From: Multivorans sp965116445 | GTDB taxonomy: Bacteria; Acidobacteriota; Thermoanaerobaculia; Multivoradales; Multivoraceae | Assembly: GCA_965116445.1 (NCBI GenBank) | Contig: OZ220688.1 | Coordinates: 3,162,001 to 3,226,000 of the forward strand | Length of the DNA: 64,000 bases | Direction of reading: 5' to 3' | Part shown: one piece after another, positions 36,205-44,801 of the stretch | Layout: the number at the start of each line of letters is the position of its first letter | Position numbering within the stretch: the stretch's first letter is position 1 | Made by a program: the position numbers and the translations under genes | Notes under the pieces: generated by a model | What the model saw: only the letters and a program-made list of their open reading frames with translations | Told to the model about the DNA's origin: nothing | Database searches by the model: none

Positions 36205-37349
36205 CTCGCGTATCGGTCGCCCCGGAGATTCTCAGCTGGGCGTGCGAGCGGTCCGGCCGCGATATGGCTGAGCTTGCGGTTCGCGTTCCGCAGCTTCCGG
36301 CCTGGGTCCGGGGAGAGAGAGAGCCGACGCTGAAGCAACTGGAGAGGCTCGCGAAGGCGACGCGGACGCCGTTCGGCTATCTGTTCCTGGCCACGCCTCC
36401 GGAGGAGCGTCTTCCGGTTCCTGACTTCCGGACCCTGGGGGGTGCTTCCCGGGCGAGACCGAGCCCCGATTTGCTGGACACGCTGTACGGCATGCGACGT
36501 CGCCAGGAGTGGCTCCGGGAGTGCCTCTTCGAGAGCGACGCGGAACCGCTGTCGTTTGCTGGAAGCGCTCGCCTGACGGATGCCCCGCACTCCGTTGGCC
36601 GTGAGATGCGGCGGACACTCGGGCTCGACGGCGGTTGGGCCGCGGGGGTGAGCACCTGGCGGGACGCCGTGAGCGAGCTTCGCCGGGCTATCGAGCAGGT
36701 CGGCGTGATGGCGGTGATCAACGGAGTGGTTGGGAACAATACGAGTCGGAAGCTGGACGTGGAAGAGTTCCGCGGCTTTGCGCTCACGGATCCCTACGCG
36801 CCGTTGATTTTCGTGAACGGCGCTGACGCCAAGTCGGCGCAGATGTTCACCCTCGCCCACGAGCTGGCCCACATCTGGCTCGGCAGGGAGGGCGTCTCCG
36901 GCTTCGAGTCCCTGTTCCCCGGCGGCTCGGACGTGGAGGACTGGTGCAACGCGGCCGCGGCTGAGCTCCTCGCCCCTTCGGTGGAACTGGCGTCGCGTTG
37001 GCAGGAGGCGAGAAGGGGGCCAAGGCCGTTCGAGACGCTCGCCCGAGCGTTCAAGGTGAGTCCGGTTGTCGCCGCCCGTCGGGCTCTCGACCTGAGTCTT
37101 GTCGACCGCGCCGCTTTTCGCGACTTCTACCGCGAGTACGTCAGACGGGATCTCGCGGGTGGCGCGAGTTCCACCGGGGGCAACTTCTACAACAACCAGA
37201 ACACCCGTGTCGGCGAGCTGTTCGCCTCCCATGTACTCCGTGCGGCGATGGAGGGCCGCATCGGATTCAAGGAAGCCTATGACCTGACTGGCTTGCGTGG
37301 AGGCACCTTCCAGAAGTACGCGAGGCGACTGGGGGTGAATCTCCCGTGA
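36201..37349 (+). CDS. HTH-ImmA/IrrE family metallopeptidase
   Basis: A 382-residue protein. An N-terminal XRE-like helix-turn-helix region (residues about 1-65, ending AKATRTPFGYLFLATPP) precedes an ImmA/IrrE zinc peptidase with FTLAHELAHIWLG (HELAH, 220-224) and a downstream acidic segment (VEDWCNAAAAELLAP). Proteins of this type cleave repressors or act as antitoxin-like regulators. It overlaps hsdS (ATGA) and the DUF4411 gene (GTGA). The pairing with a DUF4411 protein is a recurrent one and is probably a toxin-antitoxin-like unit. Confidence 0.9.
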   Translation: MTRVSVAPEILSWACERSGRDMAELAVRVPQLPAWVRGEREPTLKQLERLAKATRTPFGYLFLATPPEERLPVPDFRTLGGASRARPSPDLLDTLYGMRRRQEWLRECLFESDAEPLSFAGSARLTDAPHSVGREMRRTLGLDGGWAAGVSTWRDAVSELRRAIEQVGVMAVINGVVGNNTSRKLDVEEFRGFALTDPYAPLIFVNGADAKSAQMFTLAHELAHIWLGREGVSGFESLFPGGSDVEDWCNAAAAELLAPSVELASRWQEARRGPRPFETLARAFKVSPVVAARRALDLSLVDRAAFRDFYREYVRRDLAGGASSTGGNFYNNQNTRVGELFASHVLRAAMEGRIGFKEAYDLTGLRGGTFQKYARRLGVNLP

Positions 37350-37870
37350 CGAACGGCACGACCTACCTCGTGGACTCGGATGTGTTCATCACGGCGAAGA
37401 ACCTGTACTACGCGTTCGGCTTGTGCCCCGGGTTCTGGAAGAGCGTGTTGCACCACCACCGGAGGGGCCGGATCTTCAGCGTTGACAGGGTTCGCAGCGA
37501 ACTCCTCGTGGGCACCGAGACAGAGGATCTCGTGCGGTGGGTCAAGGAAGACGTGCCACAGGAGTTCTTCCTCCCGGTGGATGCCGATGACGTCGTGACC
37601 GCCTACACGGAGATCATGATGTGGGTGCAGCGCCACGGGAGGTACTTCGACCACGCCAAGGCGAAGTTCGCCACGGGCGCGGACGGCTGGTTGGTCGCCT
37701 GCGCACGGGTTAGGGGCGCCGCAGTGGTCACGAATGAGCGAGAGGCGCCGGAGTCCCGCAGGGAGATCAAGCTGCCCGATGTGTGCGAGAGATTTGGCGT
37801 AGAGCACCCGAACGTCTTCGAGATGCTCCGGGCGCTGGACGTCCAGTTCGACTGGACGGAAGACCGGTGA
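37346..37870 (+). CDS. DUF4411 (PIN-like) protein
   Basis: A 174-residue protein beginning with TYLVDSDVFITAKNLYYAFG, the acidic start of the DUF4411 PIN-like family. FATGADGWLVACARVRGAAVVTNE holds the second acidic site and the strand before it, as in VapC-like folds. It would be an RNase, held in check by the HTH-ImmA/IrrE protein whose gene overlaps it. It is the last gene of the defence operon; a convergent minus-strand gene ends 29 bases beyond. Confidence 0.85.
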   Translation: MTNGTTYLVDSDVFITAKNLYYAFGLCPGFWKSVLHHHRRGRIFSVDRVRSELLVGTETEDLVRWVKEDVPQEFFLPVDADDVVTAYTEIMMWVQRHGRYFDHAKAKFATGADGWLVACARVRGAAVVTNEREAPESRREIKLPDVCERFGVEHPNVFEMLRALDVQFDWTEDR

Positions 37871-37898
37871 GCGACTTCTGCGGACGAAGCTCTGCGAG

Positions 37899-38531
37899 CT
37901 ACCGGATCTCGACGTAACGCGCGAGCCGTTCGACTTCGTCGTCGTCGACGTACTTCCCGATCTCGCGGCGGAACTGGGCCATCGCCTCGTAGGGCCGGTA
38001 CTCCCTGAACTCGTGCCGCATCCGGAGGCCGACGCCGGGGATGCTCAGGATCTCCTCGCCCGAGGCCGTGTTCAGGTCGATGCGGACGTAGACGTACTGC
38101 GCCAGGCGCGCCACTTCGTCGTCGTCGACGTACTTGCCGATCTCCCGGTGGAACTGGGCCAGCGCGGTGTAGGGACGGTACTCCTCGAACTCATGGGTCA
38201 TCCGCTCGCCGACGCCCGGGATGAGGCCGATTTCCTCGGAGGTCGCGTCGTTCAGGTCGATGGGGACCCAGATGGCGGCGTAGATCGCGTCGTGCTGGTC
38301 TTCGGCGACGTGGGCCGAAACCACGGTGTGGAGGTCCGCGGCGCGCAGGAAGGGCCGGCCGTCGACCAGAGCCTCGACCGCATCACCGTCGAGACCGTCG
38401 ACTGCCGACAGCTCCTCCTCGCTGGCGAGGTTCGGGTTGAGGAGGCCGTCGTTGGCGCCGACCTGTGCGCAGGCGGGCAACGAGACGAGGAGCAGGACTG
38501 TCACGGTCCAGATTGTGTTGCGTCGATTCAT
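37899..38531 (-). CDS. exported protein with three helix-hairpin-helix repeats
   Basis: A 210-residue protein with a signal sequence (VTVLLLVSLPACAQ). Two near-perfect tandem repeats of about 60 residues (IDLNDATSEEIGLIPGVGER and IDLNTASGEEILSIPGVGLR, each ending REIGKYVDDDEV) and a degenerate first copy carry the ComEA-type helix-hairpin-helix. Such domains bind DNA or other HhH proteins, here outside the cytoplasm. It is the last gene of the minus-strand PQQ operon, so an electron-transfer scaffold role is as likely as DNA uptake. GTG 38534 is one codon upstream of the chosen ATG. Confidence 0.8.
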   Translation of the reverse strand: MNRRNTIWTVTVLLLVSLPACAQVGANDGLLNPNLASEEELSAVDGLDGDAVEALVDGRPFLRAADLHTVVSAHVAEDQHDAIYAAIWVPIDLNDATSEEIGLIPGVGERMTHEFEEYRPYTALAQFHREIGKYVDDDEVARLAQYVYVRIDLNTASGEEILSIPGVGLRMRHEFREYRPYEAMAQFRREIGKYVDDDEVERLARYVEIR

Positions 38532-38584
38532 CACGAAGTCCCTCGTGGTGTAGGTAGGTTGTGGGGCCGGCGGCGTCCGCGGTG

Positions 38585-39016
38585 TTAGTCGTCCACGGCG
38601 GAGTCGCTGCCGGCAGCCGGGTGCTGGAGGGCGATGAGCATACCGAGCATGCCGAGCATGATCATCGCCCCTGGCGCCAGCGTCGGCATCGCGCCACCGA
38701 GACTCTCCGTGACGAGCTCGAATCCGCTGGAGTTCGGGTGGAGCTCACGCTCGAACTCGACATTCGACTGGAAGTGGAAGTAGATGCCAAGCAGACCCGC
38801 TGCCACGCAGGCTGCGAACAGAACTCGAAAGACTCGTACTGCCCCCCGGGACGGCCGCACCGCCAACCACACACCGGCAGCCGTACCCGCACCCAAAACC
38901 ACCAGCGGAATCCACTGCTTCCGATCCTCGTAGTGGCTCAGCAGATACAGCTCCGCCACTAGACCGACTGCTCCGAAGAGCAGGATGTACAGCAGGTACC
39001 GCCGCCAGGCCTCCAC
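38585..39016 (-). CDS. four-helix membrane protein, unknown
   Basis: A 143-residue protein with about four transmembrane segments: LYILLFGAVGLVAELYLL, IPLVVLGAGTAAGVWLAV, VLFAACVAAGLLGIYFHF and a C-terminal PGAMIMLGMLGMLIAL. I do not recognise a family. It starts with GTG two bases after the PQQ dehydrogenase stop, so it is cotranscribed and may anchor or accept electrons from that enzyme. Confidence 0.75.
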   Translation of the reverse strand: MEAWRRYLLYILLFGAVGLVAELYLLSHYEDRKQWIPLVVLGAGTAAGVWLAVRPSRGAVRVFRVLFAACVAAGLLGIYFHFQSNVEFERELHPNSSGFELVTESLGGAMPTLAPGAMIMLGMLGMLIALQHPAAGSDSAVDD

Positions 39017-39018
39017 GA

Positions 39019-41169
39019 TCAGGGCGCCTCGCCAACGGCCTGCTCGTCGGCGAGCATGTTGCGACGGTGCAGCACGTAGGACTTGAGGAGGGCGACGTCG
39101 TCGCGGTCGAGGACGGGCGCGAAGCTCGGCATGCCGAGGTCGACGAGGGCGCCTTCGAGCAGGGCTGCCTCGTAGGAGTCGAAGACGCGCTGGGAGGACT
39201 GCCGCAGGTCGGGGGTGACGCCGCCGGAGACGGCGCCGTAGCCGTGGCAGACGAGGCAGTACTGGTTGAAGAGCCGGCGGCCGGCGTCGATGTCCTCGGT
39301 CGAGGCACCGTGGTCGACCCGGGAGACTCGGATTTCGCGGCGTTCCTGCCGCTCGATCGCCCGGCCGGTGGCGCCGAGGGCGTAGACGACGATCCGGCCC
39401 TCCGACTCGACGGCCTGCCGAGCTGAGCGGCTGCCGACGATGCCGAAGGCGCCGCCCCAGCCGGACATCACCGCGATGTACTGCGTGCCGCCGCTCTCGA
39501 AGGTGATCGGCGGCGCGATCACGCCGCTGCCGGTGTAGCTCTCCCAGAGCTTCTCGCCGTCGTCGGCTCGGTAGGCGGTCAGTTGTCCGAAGGGCGTGCC
39601 CTGGAAGACGAGGTTGCCGGCCGTGGCCAGCGCGCCGCCCGACCAGGGCATCGTGTACTGGGCGCGCCAGACCTCACGCTGGGCGACCGGATCCCACGCC
39701 AGCAGGTGACCGGAGAGCAGGGCCGCCGGGGCATCTTCGGCCAGCATCTGGCCCGACAGGCCGGTCGCGTCGACGACGGCCTGGGGAATGTCCTCGGGCG
39801 CGGCGGGGCGCACGCCGAGGTTCCACTGGCCCGGGGTGCGCTTGAAGTTCGGGTCGGGGACGTAGAAGTTCGACATCTCCATCGCGGGGATGTAGACGAG
39901 CCCGGTGTCCGGGCTGAACGCCATCGGGTGCCAGTTGTGCCCACCGAGCGGCCCGGGCGAGACGGCGACTGCCTGGTCGGTGTAGCGCGCTCCGGCGAGC
40001 TCGACGGGCCGCCCGGACGCGAGATCGACGTGGCTGGCCCAGGTCACGGTGACGAACTCTTCGGCCGAGATCAACTCGCCGGTGCGGCGATCGAGGACGT
40101 AGAAGAAGCCGTTCTTCGGCGCCTGCATGAGGACCTGGCGGACGCGGCCGCCGATCGGCAGCTCGGCGAGCATGATCGGCTGGGTGGCGGTGTAGTCCCA
40201 GGTGTCGCCGGGAGTCGTCTGGTAGTGCCAGACGTACTCGCCGGTGTCGGGCCTGAGCGCCACGATGGACGACAGGAACAGGTTGTCGCCTCCGCCGGGG
40301 CTGCGGAGGTTGCGGTCCCAGGGCGCGCCGTTGCCGACGCCGATGTAGAGCAGGTCGAGTTCCGGGTCGTAGACGATGGAGTCCCACACGGTGCCGCCGC
40401 CACCGCCGGTCCACCACTCGCCGGTCCAGGTCTCGGCGGCCATCCGCATCGCCTCGTTCTCAAAGCCGTCCGCCGGATTGCCCGGCACCGTGTAGAAGCG
40501 CCAGGCGCGCTCGCCGGTCTCCGCGTCGTAGGCGTCGACGTAGCCGCGCACGCCGTACTCGGCGCCGCTGTTGCCGATGATCACCTTGCCCTTCGCGATC
40601 CGGGGGGCGCCGGTGATCGTGTACATCGAGTCCTCGGGCACCGTCATCGTCGACCAGGCGAGTTCGCCCGTCTCGGCGTCGATGGCGATCAGGCGTCCGT
40701 CGAGAGTGGCCGAGATCACCTTGCCGCGGTACAGGGCGGCGCCGCGGTTCACAGCGTCGCAGCAGGTCTTCATCGCGATGGCGCGCGGCACCTCCGGGTC
40801 GTACGTCCACAGCGGTTCGCCGGTCACCGCGTCGATTGCGTAGATCACGTTCCAGGCGCCGGTCGCGTACATCACGCCGTCGACGATCAGCGGCGTGGCC
40901 TCGAGGCCCCGCTTCGTGTTCGTCTCCTGGACCCAGGCGATGCCAAGCTCGCCTACGTTGCCGTCGTTGATCTGGTCGAGCGGGCTGTAGCGCTGCTCCT
41001 TGTAGGTGCCGCCGTAGGTCAGCCAGTCGGCGGTGCGCCCGGCGGCGCCGACGAGGGCGGCGTCGTCGACCGCGTAGGCGGCCTCGGCGCGGCGGGGCGG
41101 CGGTTGGGAGGCCGCGGCAGTGGCGAGAAGGAGTGCAGTGAGCGTGGCGACCTGTGTGTGGACTCTCAT
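39019..41169 (-). CDS. PQQ-dependent alcohol dehydrogenase with C-terminal cytochrome c
   Basis: A 716-residue quinohemoprotein. After the signal peptide comes the eight-bladed propeller with the adjacent cysteine pair CC (136-137) beside the PQQ pocket and DTWDYTATQP as the active-site Asp region. The C-terminal domain has heme motif CLVCH (638-642) with a probable Met ligand near 680. The family oxidizes alcohols in the periplasm and passes electrons through the heme. No lanthanide-type call is possible by eye. Its ATG overlaps the stop of the second PQQ dehydrogenase (ATGA). Confidence 0.9.
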   Translation of the reverse strand: MRVHTQVATLTALLLATAAASQPPPRRAEAAYAVDDAALVGAAGRTADWLTYGGTYKEQRYSPLDQINDGNVGELGIAWVQETNTKRGLEATPLIVDGVMYATGAWNVIYAIDAVTGEPLWTYDPEVPRAIAMKTCCDAVNRGAALYRGKVISATLDGRLIAIDAETGELAWSTMTVPEDSMYTITGAPRIAKGKVIIGNSGAEYGVRGYVDAYDAETGERAWRFYTVPGNPADGFENEAMRMAAETWTGEWWTGGGGGTVWDSIVYDPELDLLYIGVGNGAPWDRNLRSPGGGDNLFLSSIVALRPDTGEYVWHYQTTPGDTWDYTATQPIMLAELPIGGRVRQVLMQAPKNGFFYVLDRRTGELISAEEFVTVTWASHVDLASGRPVELAGARYTDQAVAVSPGPLGGHNWHPMAFSPDTGLVYIPAMEMSNFYVPDPNFKRTPGQWNLGVRPAAPEDIPQAVVDATGLSGQMLAEDAPAALLSGHLLAWDPVAQREVWRAQYTMPWSGGALATAGNLVFQGTPFGQLTAYRADDGEKLWESYTGSGVIAPPITFESGGTQYIAVMSGWGGAFGIVGSRSARQAVESEGRIVVYALGATGRAIERQERREIRVSRVDHGASTEDIDAGRRLFNQYCLVCHGYGAVSGGVTPDLRQSSQRVFDSYEAALLEGALVDLGMPSFAPVLDRDDVALLKSYVLHRRNMLADEQAVGEAP

Positions 41170-43136
41170 GCGTTCGGTTCCTCCGCGGCGGCAGGCAGCG
41201 CCAGGACGGCGAGTTCAGGCGGCGTGCCGCCGCCGCCGGCGCCGAACCTGCCGCCGCCGGTGGCGACGGCGAGGTACTGCCGGCCGGCGTGTTCGTAACT
41301 GATCACGTTCGAGTTCGGTGTCTCCGGCAACTCGATGCCGCCCAGGTACTCACCGGTCGACTTGTCGTAGACGCTGATCTCGGGCGGTACGCCGGGTTCT
41401 CTCGCTGCCGTGACGAAGAGCAGCGTGGGCGTGACCAGGGGTGCCGCCGTGTGGTTGGCATGGCCCAGCCTCCCGAGTTCCAGGTGAGCGATCGCGGGGT
41501 GGTTCACCGGCCCCACGCCATGCGGAACCATCCACAGGTGCTCGCCGGTGTTCAGGTCGATCGCCGTGATCCGCCCGTATGGCGGCTTCACCAGGGGCAG
41601 CCCCTGAGGTCCTTCGACCGTCGCGTACCAGCGGTCGGGCACGAAGTTCAGATCGGATCGGTTCGGGTCGGGCTTGATCAGGGAGACGCTGGCCGCTCGG
41701 GTGTGGGAGAAGACGTAGAGCACGCCGGTCGCCGGGTCGACGGCGGCGCCCGTCCAGTTCGCGCCGCCGCCGTCGGCCGGCAACTGGACCGTCGGTTTGC
41801 CGGCCCCCTCGATCCGCGGCGGCGTGTACAGGGGCACGAGGTCGTAGTCGGCTGCGATCTCGAGCGCCTCGGCGCGGAGTTCGGGCGTCCAGTCGATCAG
41901 GTCGTCCTCGGTGACGCCCTGGCGGTCGAACGGAGCGGGCCGGGTGGGGAAGGGTTGGGTCGGCGCCGCGCGCTCGCCCGGCACTTCGCTGGGCGGCACT
42001 TCGCGCTCTTCGATCTCCCACACCGGCCTTCCGGTCGTCCTGTCGAAGACGAAGGCGAAGGCCTGCTTCGTGACCTGGACGACTCCGCGTACCGGCTTTC
42101 CGTCCACTGTCGCCTCGAACAGATTCGGCGCGGTCGGCGGGTCGTAGTCCCACAGGCCGTGGTGGACGAACTGGTAGTGCCACTGGCGTTCGCCTGTCTC
42201 GCAATCGACGGCGACGATGCTCTCGGCGTACAGGTTGTCGCCGAGACGGTGGCCGCCATAGAGGTCGTTCGTCGGCGTGCCGATGGGAAGGTAGGCGGTT
42301 CCCGCTTCCTCGTCGACCGCGATCATCGACCAGACGTTCGTGTTGCCGCTGTAGCGCCAGGACTCGTCTTCCCATGTCTCGACGCCGAGTTCGTCCTCCT
42401 GGGGGATCGTGTGGAAGACCCAGGCGAGATCGCCGGTCGGAATGTCGTAGGCGCGGACGAAGCCGGGCGGGGCCTCCTTGTGGGTGGCGAAGTCGGCGAC
42501 GATCGAGCCGACGATCACCGTGTTGCCGCAGATCGCGGGCGGCGAACTGTGGGTCGTCAGACGCTCCATCACCTTGCGGCCCAGGTGGGGCGTCATCTCG
42601 ACCGCGCCGCCATCGCCGAAGTCGGGATCGGGCTTGCCGGTCGCGGCGTCGATCGAGACGAGCCGCCGGTGGTGGGTGGGGATCAGCACCCGCTCCCGTT
42701 CGCCGTCCGTCCAGAAGGCGACGCCTCGATGCTGGAAGCCGAGGTTCGCGGGCCGGCCGGCGCGCCAGCTCTCCGGGTCCCAGGTCCAGAGCGTCTCGCC
42801 GCTCCCGGCGTCGACCGCGGCGACCTGGCCGAGGGAAGTGGAGACGAAGACCCGGCCGCCGACCTCGAGCGGGATCGCCCTGAACTGACCGCGCCGGACG
42901 TTGCTCGGCACCTCGGTGTCCGCGGCGATCGATCGCCAGCGCCAGGCGATCTCCACCTCCTGGTAGTTGTCGCGGTCGATCTGGTCGAGCGTCGAGTACT
43001 TGCTGTTGCCGGGATCGCCGCCGAAGACCGGCCAGTCGCCGGAGGCTCCTGCCTGGGCCGCGAGCGGCGGGCTCGCGAGCGCCGCGGCGAGCGCAAGACC
43101 GGCCGCGGCGAGGCTTGAAGTGAAGTGCCTGGTCAG
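41166..43136 (-). CDS. PQQ-dependent dehydrogenase without heme domain
   Basis: A quinoprotein of about 656 residues, propeller-type (DWPVFGGDPGNSKYSTLDQ, WRWRSIAADTEVPSN, HHGLWDYDPPTAPNL, VSLIKPDPN region). It lacks the vicinal CC pair and any CxxCH, which fits the glucose/polyol dehydrogenase-like branch. No ATG, GTG or TTG precedes the signal peptide (TSSLAAAGLALAAALASPPLAAQ) within the plausible range. The best start is CTG 43136, overlapping the upstream stop as CTGA. Further upstream the frame only shadows the membrane-protein gene. Confidence 0.85.
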   Translation of the reverse strand: MTRHFTSSLAAAGLALAAALASPPLAAQAGASGDWPVFGGDPGNSKYSTLDQIDRDNYQEVEIAWRWRSIAADTEVPSNVRRGQFRAIPLEVGGRVFVSTSLGQVAAVDAGSGETLWTWDPESWRAGRPANLGFQHRGVAFWTDGERERVLIPTHHRRLVSIDAATGKPDPDFGDGGAVEMTPHLGRKVMERLTTHSSPPAICGNTVIVGSIVADFATHKEAPPGFVRAYDIPTGDLAWVFHTIPQEDELGVETWEDESWRYSGNTNVWSMIAVDEEAGTAYLPIGTPTNDLYGGHRLGDNLYAESIVAVDCETGERQWHYQFVHHGLWDYDPPTAPNLFEATVDGKPVRGVVQVTKQAFAFVFDRTTGRPVWEIEEREVPPSEVPGERAAPTQPFPTRPAPFDRQGVTEDDLIDWTPELRAEALEIAADYDLVPLYTPPRIEGAGKPTVQLPADGGGANWTGAAVDPATGVLYVFSHTRAASVSLIKPDPNRSDLNFVPDRWYATVEGPQGLPLVKPPYGRITAIDLNTGEHLWMVPHGVGPVNHPAIAHLELGRLGHANHTAAPLVTPTLLFVTAAREPGVPPEISVYDKSTGEYLGGIELPETPNSNVISYEHAGRQYLAVATGGGRFGAGGGGTPPELAVLALPAAAEEPNA

Positions 43137-43606
43137 GACAGGAGGCCGATCAGGCGGGCCCAGACCGAGACGCTGGTCCAGATGCCGATCGACAGCACGC
43201 CGACCACCTTGGGCCAGTGCCCCAGCGTTCCTTCCTCTGCGAACGCGACGCGGCGGCGGATCGTGAAGGTGAAGAGCAGCCCGATGACGATGATTTGCAT
43301 CTTCCACCAGAAGAACGGGCTGTAGTACTGCTTGAGCGCGGTGGACAGCACCTGGGGCGCGCCGGTGACGAACAGGGCGACGAAGCTCCAGATCATCCAG
43401 CGGTCCAGTTCGCGCGCGAGCTGGTTGAGAGGCGTCTTGATCAGGCCGCGCCCGATCAGTCGCATGTCGACCACCAGGACGGCGCCGGCGAATGCCACCA
43501 GAGCGACCAGGTGCACGCACTGGATGATCGGCGACGCCCAGGTCTCTTCCAGCATCCAGGCGCTGAAGGACAGACCCTGCATCCACTCGAAAAAGGACTG
43601 CGTCAC
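43133..43606 (-). CDS. membrane protein, DUF6644-like
   Basis: A 157-residue protein with about four to five membrane helices (HLVALVAFAGAVLVVDMRLIG, MIWSFVALFVTGAPQVLS, FWWKMQIIVIGLLFTF, GVLSIGIWTSVSVWARLIGL). It is a paralogue of the next gene (shared WM...E.L, MRLIG/MRLVG, FWWKM/FWAKM). I place it in the DUF6644 group from memory. It probably serves the neighbouring PQQ dehydrogenases as a membrane partner. The gene lies between its paralogue and the CTG-started dehydrogenase gene. Confidence 0.8.
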   Translation of the reverse strand: MTQSFFEWMQGLSFSAWMLEETWASPIIQCVHLVALVAFAGAVLVVDMRLIGRGLIKTPLNQLARELDRWMIWSFVALFVTGAPQVLSTALKQYYSPFFWWKMQIIVIGLLFTFTIRRRVAFAEEGTLGHWPKVVGVLSIGIWTSVSVWARLIGLLS

Positions 43607-43628
43607 TGATCCATCCTCCGCGGTCGGC

Positions 43629-44153
43629 TCAGGCGCCGATGTTCAGGTTGTTCCACCACTCGGGCATCAGGCCGGCGTAGGCCATCATGCGGCCGGTGAC
43701 CACGACACCTGCCCACAGCACCAGCGAAACGACGCCGGCGAGCCGGGCGCTCATCGGGATCTCGCGCCCCTGGTCCCACGCCTGGACCGACTTGTAGGTC
43801 GCGTAGTGGAACCAGAGCATGTTGATGCCGGCGACCACCATCAGCGCCATCTTGGCCCAGAAGTAGAAGTTGTCGTAGTAGCGCATCGGCTGGCTGTAGA
43901 GCAGCAGTCCGCCGGTGATCAGGTTGATTCCGTAGCCGGTCAGAGCCCACGGGAAGAGCCGGGTCGGGATGTTGGACACCGGTACCTTCTTGAGCGTCAA
44001 CCCGACCAGCCGCATGTCCCAGAAGGCGATCAGGCCGGCGAACAGGCACATGCTGACGACGTGGGTCGTCAGCAGGGTGGGGTAGGCGTTCAGCGATTCC
44101 CGCAGCGCGATGCTGCTGGGAAGGGCGTCGACCCACTCGAAGGCGCTACGCAT
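43629..44153 (-). CDS. membrane protein, DUF6644-like paralogue
   Basis: A 174-residue polytopic protein with helices around THVVSMCLFAGLIAFWDMRL, LTGYGINLITGGLLLYS, FWAKMALMVVAGINMLWF and a C-terminal VVSLVLWAGVVVTGRMM. Together with the gene at 43133 it forms an adjacent membrane pair upstream of two PQQ dehydrogenases and downstream of a cytochrome c. It may be a quinone-facing or heme-binding membrane component, an inference from gene order only. Confidence 0.8.
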   Translation of the reverse strand: MRSAFEWVDALPSSIALRESLNAYPTLLTTHVVSMCLFAGLIAFWDMRLVGLTLKKVPVSNIPTRLFPWALTGYGINLITGGLLLYSQPMRYYDNFYFWAKMALMVVAGINMLWFHYATYKSVQAWDQGREIPMSARLAGVVSLVLWAGVVVTGRMMAYAGLMPEWWNNLNIGA

Positions 44154-44193
44154 GGTCAGGAAGTCGACTCAGCCGGCCGGAGCCGGTCCGGTC

Positions 44194-44727
44194 CTACCTG
44201 CGGCAGCGGTCCTGGTACTTCCGGTAGACCGCGTGGCAGTCCTCGCAGGCGCCGGCCAGTTGATTCGTCAGATCGCTTACCTTCTCCTGATCTTCCTCGT
44301 GCGCCGCGGCGTAGATCTGCTTCGCGACCTCGGTCAACTGCTTCGCCCACTTCTGGTAGTCCTCGTTGGCGACCGGAGCGTCCTTGCCGTTCTCGCACTT
44401 GCGCTCGGCGTTCATGATCAGCGGCTCGACTTCGGCCAGCGCCAGGGCCGCCTGTTGCGGCACCTTCCAGCCAGTGTAGATGCCGGAGAACAGGGACGAG
44501 GCGGAGCGATCGTCCTGGTTGCCGGCTTCGGGCGGGGCGCCCGGATCCGTCGTCTGGACGTCGAACAGGAAGTTCGAGTTCGGGAACAGGATGGCGCGCA
44601 TCAGTTCGGCCAGGTTGCCGACCGGTTCCTCGGTCTCGGAGGCGGCGACGGGTGCCGCGGCGATCGTCGTGAAGGCGGCGAGAAACACTGCCGCGGCCAG
44701 GATCGGCGCCAGTTTGCTCAAGCGCAT
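44194..44727 (-). CDS. exported cytochrome c (class II-like)
   Basis: A 177-residue protein with a signal peptide (LAAAVFLAAFTTIAAAPVAAS), four predicted helices and one heme motif near the C-terminus (CEDCHAVYRKYQ). A C-terminal CxxCH in a helical bundle fits the cytochrome c' type. A plausible role is accepting electrons from the PQQ dehydrogenases encoded downstream. The ATG at 44727 has an AAGGAG Shine-Dalgarno that lies inside an inverted repeat. Confidence 0.87.
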   Translation of the reverse strand: MRLSKLAPILAAAVFLAAFTTIAAAPVAASETEEPVGNLAELMRAILFPNSNFLFDVQTTDPGAPPEAGNQDDRSASSLFSGIYTGWKVPQQAALALAEVEPLIMNAERKCENGKDAPVANEDYQKWAKQLTEVAKQIYAAAHEEDQEKVSDLTNQLAGACEDCHAVYRKYQDRCRR

Positions 44728-44739
44728 TTGCGGATCTCC

Positions 44740-44755
44740 TTCCCTTAAAAGGGAA
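44740..44755 (-). promoter_or_regulatory. inverted repeat over the cytochrome c ribosome site
   Basis: The plus strand reads TTCCCTTAAAAGGGAA: perfect 7-bp arms around a 2-base centre. On the minus strand its 3' arm merges into GGGAAGGAG, the ribosome-binding site of the cytochrome gene. It could be a protein operator or an RNA hairpin that hides the site. A/T richness here contrasts with the surroundings. Confidence 0.5.
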
Positions 44756-44801
44756 CAGCGTTGTTGAGGTGGTTCGCGGGCTCGCGAGCCGGGAGTGTAA
44801 C

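Noticed and set aside
43137..43586. N-terminal extension of the second PQQ dehydrogenase to 43586
   Set aside because: This part is a shadow of the membrane-protein gene and would bury the signal peptide.
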